Source: Bacteroidales bacterium
GTDB taxonomy: Bacteria; Bacteroidota; Bacteroidia; Bacteroidales; P3
Direction of reading: 5' to 3'
Length of the DNA: 64,000 nt
Assembly: GCA_031263015.1 (NCBI GenBank)
Contig: JAISGN010000014.1
Location: forward strand, 25,066 to 89,065
Below the pieces are notes generated by a model. It did not search any database. It had not been told where the DNA came from and worked only from the letters and a program-made list of their open reading frames with translations. Made by a program: the position numbers and the translations under genes. Below, piece by piece: positions 7,811 to 16,198 of this stretch. Position 1 is the first letter of the stretch. Every line of letters starts with the position of its first letter.

Positions 7811-9265
7811 ATGAAGAAACTTGATAAACTTATACTCAAATCTTATTTAGGACCGCTGGCTCTTACTTTCTCCATCTCCATGTTTGTTTTGCTGTTGCAG
7901 TTTCTTTGGCAGCAGATGGAGAAAATCATAGGAAAGGGATTGGAATGGACGATATGGTTCAAGATAATAGCCTATGCCTGTGCGACAGTCGTGCCAATGG
8001 CGCTGCCAATCACTGTTTTGCTGGCGTCAATTATGACTCTGGGCAATTTTGGTGAGCGTTACGAACTGGTAGCGATGAAATCATCGGGCGTAAGTCTGTG
8101 GAGAGTGCTGCGACCCTTGATTTTCCTGTCGTTAATACTTTCTTTCCTTGCCTTCTGGTTTTCTAATAATATTATGCCTCAGGCAACCGAGAGCCTTAAA
8201 GTCATAACCTACGAGGTCGGAATGAAGAAACCAACTCTTAATATCAGAGAAAACGAGTTTTATTCCGACATTAACAACTACGTAATCCGCATAGGAAAAA
8301 AAGATAACAAGGGAGAAAACCTCTCAAACATCATTATATACGACCATAGTAAGGATTTGGGCAATCTGAACGTTACAACGGCACAATCAGGTCAAATGCA
8401 CAGCGAAGATAACGGCAATACACTGGTGTTTAATCTTCATAACGGCTTCACGGTTGAGGAAGATATTTCAGGGGAAAACTATTTCAACCGACCTTTTATG
8501 AGGGTTTATTTCAAGGAACACTTGGTTCGCATTGACGTATCGGACTTTGCGTTTGCCGAAACCGACAAAGACCGCTACAAAGGGCACTATAAAGCAATGA
8601 ATCTCTTGCAACTAATCCGTCAGATTGACACTCTGCGGCAGCAAAACCTCAATTTCAACCGCTATACCTTGAAAACCCTGTCTCAAAGAGCCTTTATAGC
8701 CGCCGACAACAAGGCTTCGGCACAATCTTATCTGATTGACTCATCATACAACGCCCTTACAAAAGTTCAAAAGCAAAGAGTAGATAATTATATCAAGTCT
8801 TCGGTGATACAGATGCAAGCAGACGTGAAGTCTTACGGCTTTAAAAACGCCGATGACGAGCAACAAATAGTCTTACATAAGATGGAGATGCACCGCAAAT
8901 TCACTTTGTCGGCGGCATGCCTCATTTTGTTTTTCATAGGTGCGCCTTTGGGGGCGTTGATTCGCAAAGGCGGGATAGGGATGCCGATTGTGGTGTCCAT
9001 AATCGCCTTTTTGGTTTATTATTTAATCGGAATGCTGTGCGAAAAGTTGATAAAAGAGGGAACATTAAGTCCTTTTGTCGGAATGTGGTTAAGTTCCATG
9101 ATATTTTTAGCAATAGGCATATTCCTGACAGCAAAAGCCACGAGCGAATCTCCTATCCTTAACTCCGAGCAATGGGCAAACAGAGCAACGAACCTTTGGA
9201 ACAAACTTACTAAATCAAAAAAGAAACCAATTACAAGCAATGAAGATTTTACAGATATGCTATAA
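7811..9265 (+). CDS. LptF/LptG family (YjgP/YjgQ) LPS export permease
   Basis: The 484-residue protein has the family layout: N-terminal membrane segments, a central periplasmic domain (about residues 105-345) and C-terminal membrane helices. The N-terminal segment MKKLDKLILKSYLGP and the coupling-helix region ERYELVAMKSSGVSLWRV are typical. LptF and LptG form the inner-membrane part of the LptB2FG complex that extracts LPS and feeds it to the Lpt bridge. Only one such permease is in the window; its partner must be elsewhere. Its last 26 bp overlap the first glycosyltransferase gene, suggesting translational coupling with LPS or glycan assembly genes. Confidence 0.88.
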   Translation: MKKLDKLILKSYLGPLALTFSISMFVLLLQFLWQQMEKIIGKGLEWTIWFKIIAYACATVVPMALPITVLLASIMTLGNFGERYELVAMKSSGVSLWRVLRPLIFLSLILSFLAFWFSNNIMPQATESLKVITYEVGMKKPTLNIRENEFYSDINNYVIRIGKKDNKGENLSNIIIYDHSKDLGNLNVTTAQSGQMHSEDNGNTLVFNLHNGFTVEEDISGENYFNRPFMRVYFKEHLVRIDVSDFAFAETDKDRYKGHYKAMNLLQLIRQIDTLRQQNLNFNRYTLKTLSQRAFIAADNKASAQSYLIDSSYNALTKVQKQRVDNYIKSSVIQMQADVKSYGFKNADDEQQIVLHKMEMHRKFTLSAACLILFFIGAPLGALIRKGGIGMPIVVSIIAFLVYYLIGMLCEKLIKEGTLSPFVGMWLSSMIFLAIGIFLTAKATSESPILNSEQWANRATNLWNKLTKSKKKPITSNEDFTDML

Positions 9266-10433
9266 GCCGCCTCTGCCTGCAAAAGACGGCGGAGCCATGG
9301 GAATGAACGGCGTTACACAAGGGCTTTTGAATATCGGCGAACAGGTAAAGGTGCTGACTTTTTTCTCAAACAAACACCCGTTTAGCAAGCAGGATATGCC
9401 CCAAACCTACATTGACCGCACGGAAATAGAGGCTGTGTATGTGGATTTGAGCATTCATCCCGTTGATGCTTTTGTTTGCTGGCTCACGGGCGAGAGTTAT
9501 CACGCCAAACGCTTTGTCAGCAACGCTATGGCGAAGAAACTGACCTCCATTCTCAAAGAAGACCCCAACTATGATGTCGTTCAAATGGAGAGCATCTTCC
9601 TTTCGCCATACATAAACATCGTTCGCAAATACTCCAAAGCAAAGATTGTGCTTCACGCACCAAATGTGGAGCATATAATATGGCAAAGGATAGCCGCAGC
9701 AACAAAGAACATCTTTAAGAAATCTTACTTAAAACATCTGGCACTTACCTTGCGGGTCTTTGAACTTGACAACATCAACCGCTATGACGCCATTTACACC
9801 GCCACAACCAACGATGCCGATTATTTTATCAAAAACGGCTGCCGCAAACCCTGCATTGCCGTCTCCATTGGCTTGCCTTATCCCGATTATGTGAGGGATG
9901 TGTTGCCGGTAAGCAACTCTCTGTTTCATATTGGCTCAATGGACTATGTTCCTAACAGGCAAGGCGTGGAATGGTTTCTCAAATCGGTATGGCAAAGCGT
10001 CATTTCGCTCTCCCCTAACGCCACTCTGCACCTCGCAGGTCGCAATATGCCGCAATGGATGCTGGATTACAAAGCCCCGAACGTGGAAATAATGGGCGAA
10101 GTCGCCGATAGCACGCTCTTTATGCAGCGATACGCAATCATGATTGTGCCTTTGCTGTCGGGAAGCGGCGTAAGGATAAAGATAATTGAGGCTATGGCGA
10201 TGGGAAAGGTCGTTATCGCAACCGGCATTGCAGCAGAGGGCATCCCATACACCGACAACGTCAATATAATCATTGCCGATACGGCAGAGGAATTTGCTTC
10301 GGCGGTCAGGAAATGTCTTTCCGACATAGAATTTTGCCGTTCGGTGGGGCAGGAAGCAAAGAAACTTTTTTCACAAACCTATAACGAGGACACGATTGCA
10401 AGAGAACTCGTGGCTCTTTACAAAAAAGCGTAA
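9240..10433 (+). CDS. Glycosyltransferase, GT4-like (GT-B fold)
   Basis: The 397-residue protein begins MKILQICYKPPLPAKDGGA, the GT-B N-terminal strand and glycine loop. The C-terminal donor-binding region has GSGVRIKIIEAMAMG near residue 305 with the E-x7-E type arrangement of GT4 enzymes. It should transfer an activated sugar to a lipid or glycan acceptor at the inner face of the membrane; the sugar cannot be told. It overlaps the LptF/LptG-type gene by 26 bp and is followed 6 bp later by a second glycosyltransferase. Confidence 0.85.
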   Translation: MKILQICYKPPLPAKDGGAMGMNGVTQGLLNIGEQVKVLTFFSNKHPFSKQDMPQTYIDRTEIEAVYVDLSIHPVDAFVCWLTGESYHAKRFVSNAMAKKLTSILKEDPNYDVVQMESIFLSPYINIVRKYSKAKIVLHAPNVEHIIWQRIAAATKNIFKKSYLKHLALTLRVFELDNINRYDAIYTATTNDADYFIKNGCRKPCIAVSIGLPYPDYVRDVLPVSNSLFHIGSMDYVPNRQGVEWFLKSVWQSVISLSPNATLHLAGRNMPQWMLDYKAPNVEIMGEVADSTLFMQRYAIMIVPLLSGSGVRIKIIEAMAMGKVVIATGIAAEGIPYTDNVNIIIADTAEEFASAVRKCLSDIEFCRSVGQEAKKLFSQTYNEDTIARELVALYKKA

Positions 10434-10439
10434 ATCAAA

Positions 10440-11639
10440 ATGAAGATTCTGTTTCTGCTTTCCCGCTTTCCGTACCCGCTTACCAAAGGAGACAAACTCC
10501 GAGCTTACTTTCAGATGAAGCATCTCTCACAGGAACACGATATTTTCCTGTTCTGCCTCAACCAAACCTCAGAAGATTACTACGAAAGCCCTTTCCCGCC
10601 TCATAAAATGGGCGATGTGAAGGATTTTTGCAAATATATACAGGTGAGGAACTTCATAAGAACGGATGCAATCTTCGGAATGATTCGCTCCTTGTTTGCA
10701 AAAAAGCCGCTGCAAGTAGGTTACTTCACTCACAAACGCAATATCCGTGCCTTCAAAGACTATGTTGCGGAGGTGAAACCAGACATCGTTTTCGTGCAAT
10801 TTGTTCGTATGGCGGAATATTGCCGCAACGTGCCCGTGAAATGCGTTCTTGACTTTCAGGATTGCCTTTCCATGAATATGTTACGGCGTTCGAAGGTCTG
10901 CAACCCTGCTTTGCGTCCTCTGTTTAGCCGTGAGGCGAGGCTGTTGCAAAAGTATGAGGCGGCGATGTTTGATTTGTTCGCCCTGACAACAATCATCACG
11001 GCAGCAGACCGAGATTCCATCGCCTCCGAACGCCGTTCGGAAATTCTGATATCTGCCAACGGAATAGACGAATCTTACTTTAACTATGAGCAAACGAGCG
11101 AAAAAAAGTATGATATAATGTTCTGCGGCAATATGTCTTACGCTCCCAACGCCGATGCGGCGGAATATCTGGTCAAAAGCATCATGCCGCTCATCTGGAG
11201 CAGGTTTCCCGATGCCAAAGTGCTGATTGCGGGTGCCGAACCTTCGTTTGCCGTTCGCAAACTGGCGTCTAAAAACGTGGAAATCAGCGGATACGTCAGG
11301 GATATGCGGCTTTGTTACGCCCAAAGCAGGGTTTTCGCCGCTCCTTTGAGAATCGGCAGCGGTCTTCAGAACAAACTGCTGGAGGCAATGGCGATTGGCA
11401 CGCCCGTTGTTTGCTCTGCCCTTGCCAACAAGGCGTTACAGGCTGCCGAAAGCAAGGAAATCCTCATCGCAAACGAGCCTTCGCAATACGCAAATCAAAT
11501 TCTGCGGCTGCTCAACGAGGATTCGCTGCGTCAAAACCTTGTTTCCAACGCAAGAACCTTTGTTTTAAACAATTACAACTGGACTTCAATCACTCAAAAC
11601 CTCTCTTCGGCACTGCAAAAGTGCGTTTCGCAACGATAA
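10440..11639 (+). CDS. Glycosyltransferase, GT4-like, similar to the PEP-CTERM-associated Stp1 type
   Basis: The 399-residue product starts MKILFLLSRFPYPLTKGDK, typical of the TIGR03087-like sugar transferases. The donor site has RIGSGLQNKLLEAMAIGTP near residue 300. It is the last gene of the 7811-11639 operon. The final codons (KCVSQR-stop) are encoded by a GTGCG-type repeat word at 11621-11633. A second copy follows exactly 21 bp later at 11642, so the repeat family has set the end of this protein. The acceptor is unknown. Confidence 0.83.
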   Translation: MKILFLLSRFPYPLTKGDKLRAYFQMKHLSQEHDIFLFCLNQTSEDYYESPFPPHKMGDVKDFCKYIQVRNFIRTDAIFGMIRSLFAKKPLQVGYFTHKRNIRAFKDYVAEVKPDIVFVQFVRMAEYCRNVPVKCVLDFQDCLSMNMLRRSKVCNPALRPLFSREARLLQKYEAAMFDLFALTTIITAADRDSIASERRSEILISANGIDESYFNYEQTSEKKYDIMFCGNMSYAPNADAAEYLVKSIMPLIWSRFPDAKVLIAGAEPSFAVRKLASKNVEISGYVRDMRLCYAQSRVFAAPLRIGSGLQNKLLEAMAIGTPVVCSALANKALQAAESKEILIANEPSQYANQILRLLNEDSLRQNLVSNARTFVLNNYNWTSITQNLSSALQKCVSQR

Positions 11640-11654
11640 AAGTGCGTATCGCAC
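11621..11654. repeat. Two GTGCG-N3-CGCAN palindromes 21 bp apart
   Basis: GTGCGTTTCGCAA (11621-11633) lies inside the end of the glycosyltransferase gene. GTGCGTATCGCAC (11642-11654) follows after the stop. Start-to-start distance is 21 bp, the same register as the intergenic arrays. Confidence 0.75.
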
Positions 11655-11671
11655 AGATAATACCTGCTTTG

Positions 11672-12166
11672 CTATTCGTTATGGTAGGGTTCGTTGTTCA
11701 GAATTGAGAAAGCACGATAGAGCTGTTCAACTATCAGCACCCTAATCATTTGATGCGAGAACGTCATCCTTGAAAACGCCAGTTTGGAATCTGCTTCGGC
11801 ATACACGTCTTGCGAGAAGCCGTAAGCGCCACCAACGATGAGTATCAGTGTTTTAAGCGATTGATTCATCAAACCCTGAATCCGCTGAGCCAACTCCACA
11901 CTTCGCAGCTGCAAACCCTGCTCATCGCACAGCACAACCCTCACTCCACCGCCTCCGGAGGTCTTTTCCTTCTCCAAAAACCTCATAATCAGTTCGCCTT
12001 CTTTTCGTTTGACGTCCTCCGGGCTTGACTTCGCACTCATCTTCGGCGGATTTATGACCGCCATCTCAAACTTCACGTAATGCGAAAGCCGCTTTGCATA
12101 CTCCGCAACGCCCTCCTGCACAAACGAAACATCGGTTTTCCCGACCAAAATCAACTTTATATTCAC
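11672..12166 (-). CDS. rlmH: 23S rRNA (pseudouridine-1915-N3)-methyltransferase RlmH
   Basis: The 164-residue protein matches RlmH (formerly YbeA) over its full length: N-terminal NIKLILVGKT, the SAM-binding knot segment LIVGGAYGFS near residue 111, and the C-terminal LNNEPYHNE that ends almost all family members. It methylates N3 of pseudouridine 1915 in helix 69 of 23S rRNA. The start is a GTG at 12166-12164; the position is fixed by the family's usual N-terminus. A TACTTTTG element lies on the minus strand at 12279-12272. Confidence 0.95.
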   Translation of the reverse strand: MNIKLILVGKTDVSFVQEGVAEYAKRLSHYVKFEMAVINPPKMSAKSSPEDVKRKEGELIMRFLEKEKTSGGGGVRVVLCDEQGLQLRSVELAQRIQGLMNQSLKTLILIVGGAYGFSQDVYAEADSKLAFSRMTFSHQMIRVLIVEQLYRAFSILNNEPYHNE

Positions 12167-12271
12167 TTTTCTTTGGTTTCAACGCCCTATTATTTGCAAA
12201 TACCGCAACAATCTTTGCCTCCAACGCCCTATAATCAAATAATGTAGGTGCGATACGCACCTTCGCAGTTG

Positions 12272-12279
12272 CAAAAGTA
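12272..12279 (-). promoter_or_regulatory. -7 element TACTTTTG for rlmH
   Basis: The plus strand reads CAAAAGTA, so the minus strand has TACTTTTG 105 nt upstream of the GTG start of rlmH. A second weaker element (TAATTTTG, minus strand) is at 12334-12327. Confidence 0.5.
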
Positions 12280-12556
12280 GGGAAAAAATCAATAATATTT
12301 CTTTTCGCTACCCGTAAGCAAAGTTCCAAAATTACAGATTCCTATCACGGGCGGCTGAAACGAGACTTTTGAGAGGAATATGTAAGTTTCGCTTTAACAC
12401 TTTTTTAACACAACACATCAAAAAGAGCCTTTAAAACCGCCTTATTTCGTGCCAACGCCCTAATATGAGGTTTCAGCCCAACAAAACGCCCTTCAAATGT
12501 TAAAATATTTAACAATACGACCCTGTTTTCAAAAAATACCGCCCCGAAACGAACTG

Positions 12557-12596
12557 CCAACGCCATCAAATCAAATAATGTCAGTGCGACACGCAC
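12557..12596 (+). repeat. 40-bp module ending in GTGCGACACGCAC
   Basis: This 40-bp segment begins CCAACGCCATCAAATC and ends GTGCGACACGCAC. It recurs in inverted orientation at 13018-13057 with one mismatch by my reading, and as a looser direct copy at 12222-12260. Confidence 0.8.
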
Positions 12597-12641
12597 TTCC
12601 AACGACCTAAAACTTGCTTTTATTCCCTCAGGACTTGCTTT

Positions 12642-12782
12642 CGTTCATCTGTAATTTGATTTGGATGAGCAAAACATCGTATGTTTCCGAGCAAAACATG
12701 CCATCTTTCCATTTAAAACATCGTATGTTTCCGTTTAAAAGATGGCATGTTTTGCCCAACCAAATCAAATTACAGATGAACG
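12642..12782. repeat. Nested perfect inverted repeats (large palindrome)
   Basis: A 23-bp arm at 12642-12664 is perfectly complementary to 12760-12782. Inside it, a 17-bp arm at 12691-12707 is perfectly complementary to 12739-12755. A direct repeat (AAAACATCGTATGTTTCCG) occurs at 12671 and again near 12715. The whole block could extrude as a cruciform or fold as a long RNA hairpin. Confidence 0.85.
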
Positions 12783-13017
12783 GAATTTGATTTTGGACGA
12801 ACGAAACTTGATTTTAGACGAATAAAAGGGCGTTTTGAGATGGCGAAAGCAAAAAAAATGCCGTTTTTCGCTCTTTTTGGGGCGTTGGAACGAGATTTTG
12901 GAGAATTTATACAAAATTTCTTAACATTTGGATTTGATAAAAATGAGACGAATCTATAATTTAGGGCGTTGGAGGCAAATATTGTTGCCGTATTCGCAGA
13001 TAATATTGCGGCGGAAG

Positions 13018-13057
13018 GTGCGTGTCGCACCGACATTATTTGATTTGATGGCGTTGG
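13018..13057 (-). repeat. Inverted copy of the 40-bp module
   Basis: This is the reverse complement of 12557-12596 with one mismatch. It begins with the palindrome GTGCGTGTCGCAC and ends ATGGCGTTGG. Confidence 0.8.
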
Positions 13058-13187
13058 AGGCAAAGATTATTGCCGTATTTGCAAAGATTGTTGCGGTATT
13101 CGTTGATTGCAATGCGGTATTCGCAAATGTTGTTGCGGCGGAAGCAGATATTATTGCGGTATTCGCAAATCGTAGGGCGGGGAAACC

Positions 13188-13763
13188 TTATTGCAAGAGG
13201 TAGGAAAGGAGGTTGCGGACTGCCGAAAAGCGGTGTGAGATGGCGTTTTTCTCACTTAAAGTCATCTGTGAAAAGGTTTTGGCGTAGCCTTGCGGCATAA
13301 AAATCGGGTCATAGCCGAATCCGTCAGCGCCTTGTGGGCTTTGGGTGATGTGTCCCTTGCATTCGCCTTCAAAAAACCTCTCTTCGCCGCCCTCAATCAG
13401 GCAGATGACGGTGCGAAAGCGTGCCCGGCGGTCGTCAAAGGGCTTCATATTGAGCAGAAGTTTGCTTACGTTGTCGGCAAAGGTCGCATTCTCACCCGCA
13501 TAGCGAGCGGAAAAAACGCCGGGAGCACCTTTGAGTGCCGCCACTTCAAGTCCCGTGTCGTCGGAAAAGCAATCCAGACCATATTTTGCGAAGATATAGC
13601 GGGCTTTTTGTTGCGCATTCTCCTCCAAAGTCAGAAAATCTTCCGGTATGATGTCGTTACAGCCGATTTCTTTCAAGCTTACCAGCCGCAAAGTGCCGTT
13701 GGCAAGGTCGGTAATCTCCTTTATCTTGTGTTGATTGTTGCTTGCAATGACCAGTTCTCTCAT
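13188..13763 (-). CDS. rdgB: RdgB/HAM1 family non-canonical purine NTP pyrophosphatase
   Basis: From the ATG at 13763 the protein has 191 residues and begins MRELVIASNNQHKIKEI, the family signature in which SxNxxK binds the nucleotide. Other hallmarks are FSDDTGLEV near residue 65, PGVFSARYAG near 76, GFGYDPIF near 146 and SHRFSA near 176. It hydrolyses ITP, dITP and XTP to monophosphates and keeps deaminated purines out of DNA and RNA. Translation can be extended 24 codons upstream, but that adds only unconserved Lys/Ile-rich sequence, so I reject the longer start. It follows the PHP phosphatase gene by 43 bp and is probably co-transcribed. Confidence 0.92.
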   Translation of the reverse strand: MRELVIASNNQHKIKEITDLANGTLRLVSLKEIGCNDIIPEDFLTLEENAQQKARYIFAKYGLDCFSDDTGLEVAALKGAPGVFSARYAGENATFADNVSKLLLNMKPFDDRRARFRTVICLIEGGEERFFEGECKGHITQSPQGADGFGYDPIFMPQGYAKTFSQMTLSEKNAISHRFSAVRNLLSYLLQ

Positions 13764-13806
13764 TTTGATTTTATGTTGTTTGATTTTAATGCTGTTGATG
13801 TGAGGT

Positions 13807-14652
13807 TTAAATGCGGCAAGGCTTCCATCCCTCATCGTAAATCATCACTTCCGAAAAGCCAAGCGTCTTTACAGCCTCACGAGTCTCGCAAAAAAGGCTG
13901 TCAATCTCGCTTACGTTGTGGCAATCGGTGGATATAGTGATGGGAATCCGCATTTGAGCGATGCGTTGCAGCCATTTGCGGGACGGAAACAGGTCTTCGC
14001 AGCGGTGTTTGTAGAGTCCGCGGCAATTAACCTCTATTATAATGCCGCCGGTCTTGCTTATGAGTTCCAGAGTGCTCATCATAAGGTCTTCATACCAGCG
14101 TTCGTCCTCGCTAAAGAAGCGATTGTGGTTGTGCATCTTGATTTTGTCCAGATGTCCTATGATATTGGGGCGGCATTTGCTAATCATGGCGTTGGTTTGT
14201 GAGAAAAACGCACCCACAGCCTTGCGAATATCGCCGCCGAATATCGTTTGGAGTTCGTTATCGTAGGTTTCCTGCTTGCCGCCATCAATAAACCACATCC
14301 TGTTGTCGCCTTTTAATTTCACCAAATGAACACAGCCGATGAAGTAATCAAGGTTTGCGGCGGCTGCTCTTTGATTTATGTCTTCTATAAGGTCGGTTAT
14401 GTAGTCGTATTCCAAGCCTATGGCGAGTTTAATCTTGTTTTTGTATTTTTCTTTCAGCCTTCGGCATTCGTCAAGGTAGGTTTGGAGTTGTTCTTGCTTG
14501 ACGGCAAAGGTGTTTTCAAAGGGAACGGGGGCGTGAGATGAGAATCCGAAGTGGGTTAAGCCCTTTTCAATGGCGGCAATGACCATTTCCTCAGGCGTAT
14601 TCTTGCCATCGCAGAACGTATTGTGAGAATGGAATGTGAATTTGTCAGGCAT
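13807..14652 (-). CDS. PHP-domain histidinol-phosphatase-like protein
   Basis: The 281-residue protein starts at the ATG at 14652 (MPDKFTFHSHNTFCDGK), giving the HxH metal motif of PHP enzymes at residues 7-9. Further metal ligands are visible as GLEYDY near 75, GCVHLV near 102, GHLDKIK near 160 and TDCHN near 242. This is the HisK-type histidinol-phosphatase family, which removes phosphate from L-histidinol phosphate. No other histidine gene is nearby, so another phosphoester substrate is possible. The promoter is at 14689-14696; a further upstream in-frame ATG would add only 13 residues. Confidence 0.82.
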   Translation of the reverse strand: MPDKFTFHSHNTFCDGKNTPEEMVIAAIEKGLTHFGFSSHAPVPFENTFAVKQEQLQTYLDECRRLKEKYKNKIKLAIGLEYDYITDLIEDINQRAAAANLDYFIGCVHLVKLKGDNRMWFIDGGKQETYDNELQTIFGGDIRKAVGAFFSQTNAMISKCRPNIIGHLDKIKMHNHNRFFSEDERWYEDLMMSTLELISKTGGIIIEVNCRGLYKHRCEDLFPSRKWLQRIAQMRIPITISTDCHNVSEIDSLFCETREAVKTLGFSEVMIYDEGWKPCRI

Positions 14653-14688
14653 CGCTGTATTATTGTAAGTTTTCGTAGAAACGAAGTG

Positions 14689-14696
14689 CAAAATTA
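14689..14696 (-). promoter_or_regulatory. -7 element TAATTTTG for the PHP phosphatase and rdgB
   Basis: CAAAATTA on the plus strand gives TAATTTTG on the minus strand, 36 nt upstream of the ATG at 14652. Confidence 0.6.
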
Positions 14697-14751
14697 CAAC
14701 TTTATTATTTGATTTGAGCGGGACGAAAACAGACTTTATTTTATTTTTTAC

Positions 14752-14759
14752 TACTTTTG
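14752..14759 (+). promoter_or_regulatory. -7 element TACTTTTG for the lipoprotein-lpxB operon
   Basis: TACTTTTG lies 26 nt upstream of the ATG at 14786. It drives the plus-strand run of genes that includes lpxB. Confidence 0.6.
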
Positions 14760-14785
14760 AAGCCGTATTAACAAGTTATGAAGAT

Positions 14786-15070
14786 ATGAAAAGCAAGAAA
14801 AAACTGCTCCTTATAGCCTTTTGCGGCGTTGGAACGATGTTTGCCTGCGGCGTAAGTTCGTGTTCGGACGTTGAATGCAACTGTCTGATGACCTATTCCA
14901 TAGATGGTGAATTTGAAGACTCATATAAATATGAGGAAACCTTGTATGATGTTGATAGAACCAAATGTGAAAACGCCGACAAGAGCATTTACAGCAGCGA
15001 AATGAGCAAAAGAGACAGCGTTCTCTCATCTGACGGTATTGATGTGAGCGTTGATTGCTATCCTTGGTAG
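14786..15070 (+). CDS. Small cysteine-containing putative lipoprotein
   Basis: The 94-residue product starts at 14786 (MKSKKKLLLIAFCGVG), because the promoter at 14752 excludes the longer frame. A hydrophobic stretch leads to GVSSC, a possible lipobox, followed by more cysteines (CSDVECNC) and an acidic, Tyr/Ser-rich body. No family recognised. The gene ends 6 bp before lpxB, so it is probably the first gene of that operon. An envelope location is inferred. Confidence 0.6.
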   Translation: MKSKKKLLLIAFCGVGTMFACGVSSCSDVECNCLMTYSIDGEFEDSYKYEETLYDVDRTKCENADKSIYSSEMSKRDSVLSSDGIDVSVDCYPW

Positions 15071-15076
15071 AAAACG

Positions 15077-16195
15077 ATGAAGTATTACTTGATTGCAGGG
15101 GAATTAAGCGGGGATTTGCATGCCGCTTATCTGATAAGGGAGTTGGGCAAACTTGATAAGGATGCTGTTTTTAGGGGCTTTGGCGGCGACAAAATGGCAG
15201 AAGAGGGCTGCGAAATCAGAAAACACATCAGGGAAATGGCGTTTATGGGTTTTGTAGAGGTGATTGCCAACCTCAAAAGCGTGCTCGGCAACATCAAAGT
15301 CTGCAAAGAGGATATTCTTGCCTTCGCTCCCGATGTTGTGATAACGATTGACTACCCGGGATTCAACCTTCGCATTGCCGAATGGGCTAAAAAACATAAT
15401 ATAAAGGTCTTTCATTACATCTCTCCTACGGTTTGGGCGTGGAAAAAGGGGCGAATAAAGTCCATGAAGCGGATTTTGAGCGGGCTTTACGTCATTCTGC
15501 CCTTTGAGAAGCCTTTTTACGCCGCTCATAACTTTGATGTGAAGTATTTCGGCAGCCCTTTGCTTGATGAGATATCAGATTTCCGTGCGGCGAATGCTGA
15601 TAAGGCGGCGGCGGAAGCAGACAATAAGGAATCCAAACCAATGATTGTGCTCATGCCGGGAAGTCGCAGTCAGGAGATACGAAAGATGCTGCCGCTGCAA
15701 CTTGATTTGGCGGCGAAATATCCTCAATTCAGGTTCGTCATAGCAGGAGTTAATACTCACACTGAGGCGTTTTATAAAAATATTATCAGGGATGCCGATG
15801 TTGATGTGAGGTTTAACAGCACCTATTGCTTGCTTAACCAAGCCCAAGCCGCCGTTGTAACATCGGGAACGGCTACTTTGGAGGCGGCTTTGTTCGGTTT
15901 GCCGCAAGTGGTGTGCTATAAGGCTAATGCGTTGTCAATATTCATCGGACGCTTGGTTGTGAAGGTGAAGTATATTTCTTTGGTTAATCTCATCCTTAAC
16001 AGACTTTCGGTTACCGAACTCATACAAGGCGACTGCAATAAGAGGAATTTGGAGCGGGAATTTGAGAGAATAGTTTTTGATAAGGAGAATATAAAGCGGA
16101 TTAAAGCCGATTACGCCGAAATAAATGCTCTTTTGGGCAGTGCGGGAGCAAGTTCGGCAATAGCGGAAGATATTTTCAAAACATTAAAACCATAG
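15077..16195 (+). CDS. lpxB: Lipid-A-disaccharide synthase LpxB
   Basis: The 372-residue protein is full length for LpxB (GT19). Characteristic segments are YLIAGELSGDLHAA at the start, MAFMGFVEV near residue 55, DYPGFNLRIA near 92, HYISPTVWAWKKGR near 114 and the donor site PGSRSQEIRKMLP near 193. It condenses UDP-2,3-diacylglucosamine with lipid X to form the lipid A disaccharide at the inner membrane. It sits 6 bp after a small lipoprotein gene and 3 bp before a SpoIID-domain gene, so the three are probably co-transcribed. Confidence 0.95.
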   Translation: MKYYLIAGELSGDLHAAYLIRELGKLDKDAVFRGFGGDKMAEEGCEIRKHIREMAFMGFVEVIANLKSVLGNIKVCKEDILAFAPDVVITIDYPGFNLRIAEWAKKHNIKVFHYISPTVWAWKKGRIKSMKRILSGLYVILPFEKPFYAAHNFDVKYFGSPLLDEISDFRAANADKAAAEADNKESKPMIVLMPGSRSQEIRKMLPLQLDLAAKYPQFRFVIAGVNTHTEAFYKNIIRDADVDVRFNSTYCLLNQAQAAVVTSGTATLEAALFGLPQVVCYKANALSIFIGRLVVKVKYISLVNLILNRLSVTELIQGDCNKRNLEREFERIVFDKENIKRIKADYAEINALLGSAGASSAIAEDIFKTLKP

Positions 16196-16198
16196 TTT

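Larger units (their letters stand above)
12190..13185. repeat. One-kilobase gene-free region made of repeat words
   Basis: No gene was found between rlmH and rdgB. The region consists of repeat words. 12192-12262 is matched in inverted orientation by about 13018-13085; for example 12192-12227 and 13050-13085 differ at about two positions. 13065-13175 shows a clean 21-bp period (GCGGTATTCGCAAAT-type words), as does 12783-12860 (TTTGATTTTGGACGAA-type words). The rlmH promoter is inside the left part. Readings of this region as protein give only repetitive sequence. Confidence 0.8.

Noticed and set aside
13290..13937. Plus-strand open frame of 215 codons over rdgB and the PHP phosphatase gene
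   Set aside because: It is fully antisense to two well-recognised genes and its translation shows no domain, so it is a by-product of their codon use.
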